Of a DNA stretch of 64,000 nucleotides, positions 54,612 to 64,000 are shown in pieces. Numbering within the stretch: position 1 is the stretch's first letter; every line of letters begins with the position of its first letter. A program made the translations under genes and the position numbers. Origin of the DNA: Nemertoderma westbladi (Eukaryota > Xenacoelomorpha > Nemertodermatida > Nemertodermatidae). The notes under the pieces are model-generated. The model did not search any database. It was given only the letters and a program-made list of their open reading frames with translations, and was not told the DNA's origin. Location of the stretch: NCBI GenBank assembly GCA_032718475.1, contig JAUCBJ010008412.1, forward strand, positions 1-64,000, given 5' to 3'.

Positions 54612-56611
54612 GCACTGGCTGGTCCTCACGGCGAAAGCAATATCCTGCAAAACGGAGGCGATTTTGTTCTAGTGTCAAGCTTGGGGGAACCAATGAGACA
54701 CCTCCAATGTTATATAGTGTCTGGTTGGAGATGTGTGCATTGTACTTGACACAATGAACCCGGCGTACCATTCTTGTGAATGTGCCATCCAGAGATTTGG
54801 TGTCCTCAGCAGTTAGAGCCCAGCATGGACTCCCACAGAGGAGTACTGGAACTACTGCTGCTCTAAATAATCGGACCTTACGTTTCCTATTAATTCTCGG
54901 TGACTTCCAAATCCTGGAAAGCCCATTCAAGGCTGCCCATGCCTTTCCCTTACGTATTCGAAGGTCCTCACCTGACTTCCGGATCCATGATCCCAGGTAA
55001 CAGAAGTCGTCCACATGCTCAAGCATACCATCCTTTGAGCTTATGCTCATCCGATCGGAGACTTGCTGAGAACTTTCAAAGTTAACTGTCAAAATTTTGG
55101 TCTTTCTGGAGTTAATAAAAAGACCAACGCTATAAGCAGCATGTTCTAATGAGCTGAGGAGCCGTTGGGCTCCTTCTACTGATTCTGAGAGTACTCCTAA
55201 GTCATCAGCAAAGTCTAGATCCGTTAGGTACTTGGCAGGATTTCCTCGACTTCTGGAGCCAGTAGGTGGAGTTATCATCGCCCCATCATCATTATGATGA
55301 TCTAAGGACATGCGTAGAACATAGTCAACCACAATTATGAACAAGAATGGTGCAAGTGTGTGTCCCTGGAGGACGCCCCATAACACTTCAAATGGTTCTG
55401 TGTCACCATCAACAGTAGACACAAATGTTGTCGAACCATCGTATACTGATCTGATTGCTGCAATAATTTCATCAGGAATCCCATATAATGAAAGTATACT
55501 GAACATACGTGAGCGGGAGACTGATGAATCAAAGGCCTTGAAGAAGTCAACAAAGATAACAGCCAGATGCCTGTCTTTCTTTTTTGATAACTCTTCAATT
55601 ATCCTTCTAAGTGCCAAAATGGGCTCCATGGTCCCACGACCTTTACCGAATCCATTCTGATTTCCACGGAGCAGTCTCTCAATGGGATCCCTGATGCGAT
55701 TTAATATAATTCTATTGTATAGCTTTGCAGCAATCGAGATCAATGAGATTCCCCCAAAAAGAACCATAGAGTGTTAGGTTGCCCTTCTTGGGAACTGGCA
55801 CCAACTTATTTGTTTTCATTTCTTGTGGGACTCTTGTTGTTCGGTACATGTCTACTATGATGGGATAGATGAGCTTTAAACACTCAGGTATTTTAACGAC
55901 CTCAGGGGGAACACCATCTACTCCACTGGCACGATTGGTCTTAATGCTCTTTGCAGCAGCCTTCACTTCTGCAAAGGAGATATCGCCAATGGGAATATCT
56001 GGGAGTACAGACTCAGACACTTTTACTTCTATAAAGTTATCAAGCAATACCCTGTCATTATTGAGGAGCTTTTCAAAGTGGGCCTTCCAACCATTGAGGC
56101 GATCGGCTGGTGATTCAGCCTTAACCTTGGTGGTTGGTTGGCTTTTCCGTCCAGTAAGCAAGTTGATTGATTTCCATGCCTGGGATGATTGCCTGCTGTC
56201 GTCGGCATCATTGATGGCAGCAACCTGTTGGTTTATTAGCTCCTTTGGATTAACAGAGTACTGCCTGTTCAGGGAGGGACCTAGATGCAGCCTTAACTGC
56301 ATTCTTGGCCGCTGTAGTCTGTTTGAGTCGGGACTCTTTCTGCGCCTTATACTGTATAGGTCATTTCGGCACTTCTGGATTTTGTTGTTAGTCCAGGGGG
56401 CCCTTTCCTGTTTCGAGGGTAACAGGAACTGTTTCTGCAGCTGCTATCTTAACTGCTTCTGTGAAGGCAGTATAGCCCTCACAGTGATCTGCCGCCTCAG
56501 AGGCAAGAACCTCATACATGTTGCTCAGCTGTAGTGTGAAGCTGGATCTAACACTTGGCTGTTGCAACAGAGAGGACCAGTCATGCCGCGGCAAGGCAGA
56601 TTTCGTTGTTC
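54612..56611 (-). pseudogene. RTE-A copy 4, truncated at both ends
   Basis: Minus-strand copy equal to about 25885-27880 of the full-length element: linker, RT (GNQNGF.KGRG, FVDFFKAFDS, VLQGHTLAP, catalytic FADDLGVLSES) and the YLGSWI block to NRLRFAG. Most of the RT is one open frame (55767-54612). An extra base splits the FFKAFDS(S)V area in alternative frames, and a frameshift near 55745 separates it from the upstream frame 56302-55712. EN, 5' UTR and 3' end are absent. Very high similarity to 24351-28094 suggests recent activity of the family. Confidence 0.85.
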
Positions 56612-57084
56612 TGCCAGTTCAACCAGTCAAAAACTACTAGTCAACATCAGCTAGTCAAAAACTACCAACGACACAACTAATAAACTGTGACCACAACAGA
56701 GGAGGATAAGATGAGCGAACATAGGCCCCAAGTCTCAGAGGGGAGAGAAACACCGCCGCGGAACCCGGGCGATACAGACCAAACGATTCGAGAGGCCGCG
56801 ACGAGGCGGTACCGGTCAGCCACCCCGGACTCGCCAGCGAAGGACGATCCGGACACCCAAGAGGAGGGAAAGACGACGAGTCGACGCGAGATCCCAATGG
56901 CGGTTAAAATCTGTCGAAATGAAATGAAATATTTTTAAATAACAATCAATCATTATAAATCAATGTCTTTATTATAACTAAAATTATAGTATGTACATGG
57001 TACTACAATGTTAAGTATGTGCAATATACATATTATGCGCTACTTTATACATAATGTCCATTGCATAACATAGGGGTACAGTAT
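56612..57084 (+). other. Small basic/acidic ORF of unknown origin
   Basis: Open frame 56687-56938 (with an ATG at 56711 in frame) encodes a hydrophilic, Arg/Glu/Pro/Thr-rich stretch, MSEHRPQVSEGRETPPRNPG..., locally GC-richer than its surroundings. It could be the N-terminus of a retroelement Gag or an exon. No domain recognised. The ORF is followed by AT-rich DNA. Confidence 0.25.
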
Positions 57085-57995
57085 GTTGCGGCGATTGTGT
57101 CACCCGTTGTGGCAACTATAACCTCCGTAGTGGCAATTGTTTCCTCCGTTGTGGCAACTATATCATCTGTTGTGGCGATTGTATCACCCGTTATGGCAAC
57201 TATAGCATCTGTTGTGGCAATTATTTCCGCCGTTGTGGCAACTATAGCATCTGTTGTGCCGATTATTTCCCCCGTTGCGGCAACTATAGCATCTGTTGTG
57301 CCGATTATTTCCCCCGTTGCGGCAACTATAGCATCTGTTGTGTCGATTGTATTCCCCGTTGTGGCAACTATAGCATCTTTTGGGGCGATTATTTCCTCCG
57401 TTGTGGCAACTATATCATCTGTTGTGGCAATTATTTCCCTCGTTGTGGCAACTACAGCATCTGTTGTGGCAATTATTTCCGCCGTTGTGGCAACTATAGC
57501 ATCTTTTGGGGCGATTATTTCCTCCGTTGTGGCAACTATATCATCAGTTGTGGCAATTATTTCCCTCGTTGTGCCAACTATAGCATCTGTTGTGGCGATT
57601 GTATCCTCCGTTGTGGCAACTATAGCAGCTGTTGTGGCGATTGTATCATTTCCGTTGTGGCAACTATACTATAGCGTCTGCTGTGTCGATTGTTTCCCCG
57701 TTATGGCAACTATAGCATCTCTTGTGGCGATTGTATCACCCGTTATGGCAACTATAGCATCTGTTGGGGCGATTATTTCCTCCGTTGTGGCAACTATAGC
57801 ATCTGTTGTGTCGATTGTATCCCCCGTTCCCGTTGTGGCAACTATGACCTCCGTAGTGGCGATTGTTTCCTCCGTTGTGGCAACTACTGTACATCTGTTG
57901 TGGCGATTGTGTCCCCCGTTTGGGCAACTATAGCATCTGTTGTGGCGATTGCTTCCCCCGTTGTGGCAACTATAACCTCCGTTGTCAGTTGTGGC
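57085..57995. repeat. 42-bp minisatellite, about 21 units
   Basis: Tandem array with units of 42 bp made of two related 21-bp halves, GTTGTGGCAACTATAGCATCT and GTTGTGGCGATTATTTCC plus three bases. Because the period is a multiple of 3, plus-strand frames stay open (57061-57933) and would encode a V/A/I/S-rich hydrophobic repeat. Lack of upstream coding context argues that this is a non-coding satellite. One irregular unit at about 57645-57700. Confidence 0.9.
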
Positions 57996-59995
57996 GATTT
58001 TATCATCAAAATATTGGAACTGACTCAAATAGTACCCACACTCAGATTTATGGAGTTATACTGCTGTACTGACAAACTGAAAGTACTTTGTACCGGTACC
58101 ATCCTATATCAGTACATCTCGGCATGCAGAACATCAATTCAGGTTTTACTTAATTAATTAAGCATTTAAGTCAAATATTTTCTTTCCGTTTTTCTACACA
58201 ACTTTACACAACTTACACAACTCTACACAACCACTTGTATTTCCAGATCTTTTCGCCACACCGTTGTGATATGAATGAGTCCGATATAACTCCGTATTTC
58301 ACAGTTTGGATCCGTTTGGGCCTATATGGAATATTGACAAAAAGCGCGCCACACGTGTTCTGGTTAAACGAAAACCGCGCCAGCCATGACTGCATGACAT
58401 TCAATGCGCGCCAACCATTGACAGGTTGACCATGAAATTTTGCAATTATTGTAATCATTTACCAGTTTATACTGCAGTACCTAGACCTACTCCTACACAG
58501 TATTTTAACATGGAAATGCGAGCGTAGCGAGCAAGAAAATTTTGCAGAAATGTTAAGATTAATACAGTAATACTGTAATATTCAGATAGTAGGTCAGCCG
58601 ACTGTTTTCAAATACAGATGTGATTAAATTGAAATTGCGCGCGTAGCGAGCAAGAAAATTTTAACATTTTTGGTAGGTCAAGCGTCAAGCGACTGTTTTT
58701 TACCTACAGATGTGATTATGAATCAAATCGGAGTGTAGCGAGCACGGAAAATCTGCTGAATCGTGGTTTTAGGCTATATTGGTGTGAACAATTGAAAAAC
58801 CTTTCAATCAACTCATTATTAAACTTTGATTATTAAACACATTAAAACTTTGGCCTGACTGCCTGATATTGGCCATGATGATTAAAGTGGATTGGATATG
58901 GTACCTTCAATGATCAATCTGTCGGTTTGTCCATAATGCTGTAATGTGGGTGATAAAATATCACTGTAATCAAATAGGCCCTATCCATATTATTACGTAT
59001 TACAGTAGGCCTCATTACAGTTATTCTGTTATTTGAATGATGAATAAGTCAATACAGCAATAAGAGTAGGGCGTAATACAATAGACATAATACACAAATG
59101 CGAGCGAAGCGAGAAAAATTTTTTAAGGCTAAGCCTAACTCTTTTTAAAAATGTGCTCTACTGGCTGACTGGTAGAATTTCAAGTACAGAAGTAGAGTGG
59201 CTTTATACAGTTATATGTTGCCAGTCAGCCAGTGCATTTTGATACTGTACATGACGATGACATCCATCAGTCCATTCAGCCATTTCCGCGCCAAGGATCC
59301 TCAATGCGCGCCACACGCCCCTGTTCCTTCGCGCCAGGATCCTAAATGCAGAAATGCGCGCCACACGCCCCTGTTCCTTCGCGCCAGGATCCTAAATGCG
59401 CGCCACACATGTTGAGCAAACTCTACATAAATTCCAACCTGGCGTTTGGGTACCGTTTGGGTCCGTTTGGGTTTTTAGTCCTACCCGGTTACTACATTAC
59501 TAAAACTACGTGTACGCATTGTACATGTACGTAAATAGTTATTAGATAGATAAATTTCGCAATGAAATGTTTATTCCAAATTTGAACTAGTGAAATACCG
59601 GTATACTGTAGGCATGCATACATTACAATTTTAAATATTAATTTTTAAGTGAAACCTTTCATGACGTCACACTTGTTTTAAACATCTGATCAACATTTTT
59701 GACAAACATACGATTAGGATTGTTTTACTACAGTACAGTCTGACAGTACAGTCAGACAGTAGGCCTACTATAATCTAATACGTTAGGCCTACAGCCTACT
59801 CAAATACTCTTACTGTCAGTGTCAGACTGTGTAGCTGTCAGCCTGTAATGTATCTATACTATAATAATGCAGTAATTATAATACAGTAATAGAACGCAAC
59901 AAACCTTACCGTATTATTTTATTTCTTCATGTAATAATGTACAATGCCATAACTAGGCTTCCCTGTAAATATATAAATAAATTATTAATATGACT
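57996..59995. other. Non-coding, GCGAGCGTAGCGAGC and GCGCGCC motif region
   Basis: No gene. Repeated motif clusters: GCGAGCGTAGCGAGCAAGAAAATTTT-like words at 58516, 58637, 58729 (variant) and 59100, and GCGCGCCACACG words at 58345, 59307, 59357 and 59398. 59287-59405 is a tandem repeat of about 58 bp containing CTGTTCCTTCGCGCCAGGATCCTAAATGC. Word usage resembles the insertion 41890-42500. Confidence 0.6.
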
Positions 59996-60140
59996 TGCGG
60001 CGAGGTGTCCGATAATTTGCGGCGAAATGGCATTTGCAGTGAGACACCTCGCCGGTCGCCGCAAGGCGCAAGACACCTCGCCGCACATTATCTGCGGCGA
60101 GGTGACCTGCCAGCCTGCGGCGAAGTGGCAGTGCTACGAG
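59996..60140. repeat. GCGGCGAGGTG inverted-repeat cluster
   Basis: GC-rich island with TGCGGCGAGGTG in both orientations at least five times, including a perfect hairpin with 12-bp arms at 60074-60085 and 60093-60104 (CACCTCGCCGCA / TGCGGCGAGGTG, 7-nt loop). It is sharply different in composition from the AT-rich flanks. Confidence 0.85.
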
Positions 60141-60673
60141 GTGCCCAGGGCCCAGCGCCAGCACCCCTGAAACAAGTGTGCCTCCTGCTGTCCTGGCAGC
60201 CTGCGTTAGGTATCCAGTATACTGATATAGCAGTATAGACAGAGCGGGGCGGGGCGTGTATCATCTCTATTGCAGATGTGTATCAAGTCTTTTTATTTTA
60301 TTTATTTATTTAAAACACTCAGTTTAATTTTAAAGAATAAAATATAAACAGGGGGAACACCACCTAGGTACAAATACCTAATTAGAAGTTATAATTAGAT
60401 ATATAAAATTACACTTACAGGTGGATAAAATACACATTTAAGTAGAAGGGCAAAGGCAACAGATAGAGGGATAAACGCTAAAATACAAACAACAACAATA
60501 AAACTACAAGAATGACCAACGAAATAAAACCAAGTAAACAGAGATTATATCATCAAGTAAAAAAAACATAATTTGTTTCGAAAGCCATTGATCCTTTTTA
60601 TAAAAATGACAAAAATATTAAAAACTATTTGGTAGATTAAATATAAATAAAAACAAATAAAAAATATATGTGG
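60141..60673. other. LINE-H 3' UTR and flank
   Basis: 60290-60673 is the minus-strand 3' UTR of LINE-H, ending in an AAATAAATAAATAAAATAAAA tail (60288-60310 on plus). 60141-60287 is moderately GC-rich without a gene. Confidence 0.6.
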
Positions 60674-63600
60674 TTAATTTAAAAATCTGTTAAAATGACA
60701 ATATGGCAATAGATCAACATCTTTCAATTTATCAGTAAAAATATTTACATTTGCAGAATTGACAATTTCTTCGGGTAAGGAATTCCAAATATCTACAGTT
60801 CTGTTTGAAAAAGAGTTTTTTACAATTTGTAGACGGCAAAACGATTTGAAAAGCTTACGGTTATGGCCTCTATTTCTAATATTGGTACTTAAAGTGAAAA
60901 AGTCATTAAAATTTAGATCAACATCATTATGAAAAATACTATACACCATTTTTAAATCATAAATATGCCTACGTACTTCTAGAGGTTGTAGCTTAAGAAA
61001 ATTAATTCTCTCCATGTAACTACGGCTGCCGAGGTTACAGCGCTTAAAAAGACGCCGGGTGAAGTAACGCTGAACCCGTTCGATTAAATCAATACTACCT
61101 AACGTAAATGGAGAGCAAACGGCAGTACAATATTCTAGTAATGGTCTGGCATATGACTTATACGCTGTACAAATGGCTTTCAGGTTACCGGTATAAAAAC
61201 ACTTAAATAAAATATTCACTACTCTATACGCCTTCTTTACTTGTTCACGGTAGTGAAGATCAAATTTCAAATCATGATTCACAATTACACCAAGATCTCT
61301 ACAAAAGTCATCATTTTTTATAAGGTTACCATTAAGAAAGTATTGCACAGGTGACACCTTTATACAAGTTGTAGATAAATGAACTACTGAACATTTGTGT
61401 GCAGCTATCTTGACCTGCCACTCATTTGCCCAAGTCTCTAGTGATTTGAGAGCTTCTGCCAATGAATGGATGTCTGATGATTTGCTGTACAACTTGAGAT
61501 CGTCAGCGAATAAATTACAACAGGTGCCGGTACCTATAATATCAGGTAAATCATTAACATAGAGTAAAAATAATAATGGCCCTAAAACGCTTCCTTGAAT
61601 TGTACCTGATATAACTTTGCTTACGACAGAAATAGTATTACCAACCAAGACTTGTTGGGTACGATTACATAGAAAAGCACCAATCCACAATAACAAGTGA
61701 CCCGAGATACCGTAGCTAGCAAGTTTAGCCAAAAGTTTACAGTGAACGACAGAATCAAACGCCTTGGCGAAATCTATGTATATAACGTCTATAGAGCTGC
61801 GACTGTCAAGCAGCTTAAACCATTTATTAGTACTGTCAAGCAATTGAGTACAAGTACTGCGACGTTTCATAAATCCATGTTGCGACTTACTAATAATATT
61901 ATGCAACCTTAGGTACAATAATACATCATTTTTGATACATAACTCCATTATTTTACATGTTACACATGTAAGCGAAATGGGGCGGTAGTTATACGGATTA
62001 GTGTGGCTGCCCTTCTTAAAGAGGGGGATAATGTTAGCAGTGAGCCATATAGAGGGTAAAGCGTGAGATTCAAATGATACTTTAAATAAAATAGACAACG
62101 GAACAGATAAACATTTAGGTAGTTTCGCAAAAATAAAACTGGGAAAACCATCTGGAGTTTTTCCACATTTAGCCTTAATATTCTTAAGTACAGAATAAAC
62201 AGCACCAGGGGAAAAATCTACAGTGGAAATGTGTACACCATTAGCTACTCTACGGTTAAAAATAGGCATTGATTCATTATCCTTTGTAAAATTCTCAGAA
62301 AAAACTTCAGAAAATATATGTGCTTTAGTAGTGTCATCAATTATTACTTTGCCATTCATTTTAAACGCAGATATACCCGATCTGACTTTACGTTTGCTAT
62401 TAACATAAGTAAAAATAGCGTTAGGCTTGCCAGATGTTAATATTTTGTTTTCACGTGCACAAGCCACTCTAAAGATGCCTTTAGAAACGGCCTTGGCACA
62501 TTTCTTATACTCCTCTTGGCCGTTTTCTGTGTGGCGACGACGCCATAACAATTTCTTTCGCTTTTGTAATTTCGTTATAAAGCGCGGATGTGATTTATTA
62601 CTTGAAATTTTAGTGAAAGGTACAAATTTTTCGATACCGGATTTCAAAATTTCGGCAAATGCCAACCAATAATCATCCACAGATTCACAATTGTTATATA
62701 CATCGGACCAGTTATAATTATCTAAGTATGCACCAAAGCTTATATAGTTGCCTTTCTTAAAGTTATAAAAACCGGCATCATCATTTTGAACATACTGTTT
62801 AGGAGAAACGATACTAAAAATAATTCCTGAATGATCACTAGTCGAAAAATTTTCGCGAGTATCAACATCAGATACGAACATATCCTCAGAAGTGAAAACA
62901 AGATCTAACACACTATTTAAGCGAGTTGGTTTAAATTGGAGTTGTTCAAGGCCACTTTCTAAAATAAAATTAGAAAAAGTATTATAGAGACTATTATCAG
63001 GGTGGGATCCATCAGACCAGTTAAAAAGAGGCAAATTAAAGTCACCAAAAACTGTTACAGGAAAGTCCACATTGCATAAATCTGATAAACCCAGACATAA
63101 CCGGCGATCATCATCGTTTGACGAGGAAGGGGTTCGATAAACGCAAATCAAACGGCAAGGATGCTGACCTACGAGATCGAGGGCGACGATCTCCAGACCT
63201 TCGAATTTTTCACCAGAAAGTTCAATTCGATGGATAGGTGCTCCCAGGGCGCAGTCACGGATAAGGATTGCGACACCGCCTGCCCTTAAAACACGATCGT
63301 TGCGATAAACACTAAACTTCCCGTTCCCGGACAGCATACCATCAGTAAAGGAGCTCGTCAGCCAGGTTTCCGTAATTCCGATTACGTCAAATTCGCAGTC
63401 GGCCAAAAAAGCGTTCAATTCGGCCAATTTGTTACCTAGAGATTGGGCGTTGAAGCAACAACATTCTATGAAAGGCGAGACACAGTGCGTCTGGTATTCC
63501 CCCGTTACGCGTTTCCCAGATTTCCCCGGACGGCATGCTCCTGGGTGCCAGTAGCAGTAGGTCTGGCGGAATCAGCTGGGGTAGCCGGAGTAAACGCGCT
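60674..63600 (-). CDS. LINE-H ORF2: endonuclease-reverse transcriptase
   Basis: Uninterrupted frame from a TGA just upstream of about 63580 to the stop at 60674. Counting from codon 63427 there are 917 codons. APE endonuclease: NAQSLGNKL (before 63427), ITETWL (18-23), VYRTPSS, GDFN (128-131), TSDHSG (196-201). RT: PYNYRPISL, DFAKAFD (552-558), GTIQGSVLGPLLF, FADD (640-643), then DLGVIV, RPLLEYC and C-terminal WNSLPEEI. All catalytic residues I can see are kept. The CR1/jockey-type layout is clear; exact clade not. ORF2 has no ATG before the EN domain: it overlaps the ORF1 end by about 60-90 bp in another frame, so translation probably depends on reinitiation or frameshifting. Nicks target DNA and reverse-transcribes the LINE RNA. 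Confidence 0.85.
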
Positions 63601-63999
63601 GGCTGTGGTTGTAGTCGCACGTCCTAGTGGTCTGGAAGCCCTCGACTGTCGACGTAGGTAAGCTTGCTGCATCTGTAGTTTGGTTAGATCGTTGTCAATA
63701 AAGACATTCCGATGATCAACGGAATTTCTCAGTTTCGACTTCTCCTTTATGACTTGGGACTTACTTACGAGATTTGATGCTTGTACAATTAACAACGATG
63801 ATCCTTCGCCATGTTTGTTGCGCCTAAATAGTACTTTATCAACGGATCCCGCGATGGATAATTCCTTACTTATGAAACTGTTAACGAATTCCAGCTCTTT
63901 GCCTTTATCCTCTGGTAGATCGAGACCGCGTATAACAAAGTTTTTCTCCCGTTTCTGCTGCTCTTGAAGTTCCTTTCCTACATCGTCGACAGAAATCAT
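63508..63999 (-). CDS. LINE-H ORF1 (RRM-like), partial at window end
   Basis: Minus-strand frame running off the window end, stopping at about 63505 (TAA). It encodes an RRM-type LINE ORF1 domain (KNFVIRGLDLPEDKGKELEFV ... VLFRRNKHGEG ... FIDNDLTKLQMQQAYLRRQSR), the RNA-binding/chaperone-like protein of CR1/jockey-type elements, then a Thr/Ala/Pro-rich tail. The N-terminal part lies outside the window. The preceding KELQEQQKREK segment is probably the end of a coiled coil. No stops or frameshifts in the visible part. Confidence 0.75.
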
Positions 64000-64000
64000 C

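Noticed and set aside
57669-58028. Minus-strand open frames in the 42-bp array (His/Asn-rich)
   Set aside because: Shadow of the minisatellite with no coding context.

Overview
This window is eukaryotic genomic DNA from an animal, most likely a marine invertebrate. Genes are sparse, there are no operons, and the sequence is mostly AT-rich non-coding DNA packed with retrotransposons of many clades (RTE, CR1/L2/jockey-like, Penelope, Ty3/gypsy, and an RT element with a restriction-like endonuclease). The mix of elements and the abundance of TAGGCCTA, TACCGGTA and TACTGTA/TACAGTA words make me think of an echinoderm or a relative. That is inference from memory, not a proven assignment.

Layout. 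1-11.1 kb: decayed copies of one RTE-like LINE (called RTE-A here), a minus-strand LINE (LINE-F) cut in two by a 5.2 kb insertion, and inside that insertion a 2.06 kb tandem duplication built on DNA dense in AAAGTGCTAAC motifs. 11.5-16.5 kb: two minus-strand copies of an RT plus restriction-like-endonuclease element, joined by about 1.75 kb of a 30-bp minisatellite that reads in frame into the N-terminus of the downstream copy. 16.7-17.2 kb: a small single-exon ORF for a predicted secreted/membrane acidic protein. 17.2-23.2 kb: non-coding, with foldback (palindromic) and TIR elements. 23.2-28.5 kb: a short Penelope-like element interrupted by a full-length but dead RTE-A with an 11-bp target-site duplication. 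29.2-32.1 kb: a tRNA-derived SINE locus interrupted by LINE-B. 32.4-33.4 kb and 50.8-51.7 kb: two nearly identical intronless genes for an endonuclease/exonuclease/phosphatase (EEP) family protein, in opposite orientation with their flanks, forming a recent segmental inverted duplication.

34.9-48.5 kb holds a four-part pile-up. LINE-D is followed by LINE-C. LINE-C was split by a complete minus-strand Ty3/gypsy element (36763-43127) with LTRs, PBS, PPT and a perfect CAGGA target-site duplication. The gypsy 3' LTR was in turn split by an L2-like LINE fragment, and its leader by a GC-rich insertion. A truncated LINE-E follows LINE-C. 52-57 kb: a SINE copy, a second gypsy gag-protease fragment and a minus-strand RTE-A copy. 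57.1-58.0 kb: a 42-bp minisatellite. 58.2-60.1 kb: GCGCGCC-rich and palindromic repeats. 60.3-64.0 kb (minus): LINE-H, a CR1/jockey-type element with uninterrupted ORF1 (partial at the window edge) and ORF2, the only retroelement here that looks coding-competent.

The only plausible host genes are the two EEP copies and the 168-aa acidic membrane protein. Everything else readable as protein is retroelement-derived. Because elements lie inside one another, relative insertion order can be read directly: LINE-C before gypsy before L2-like, and Penelope before RTE-A.
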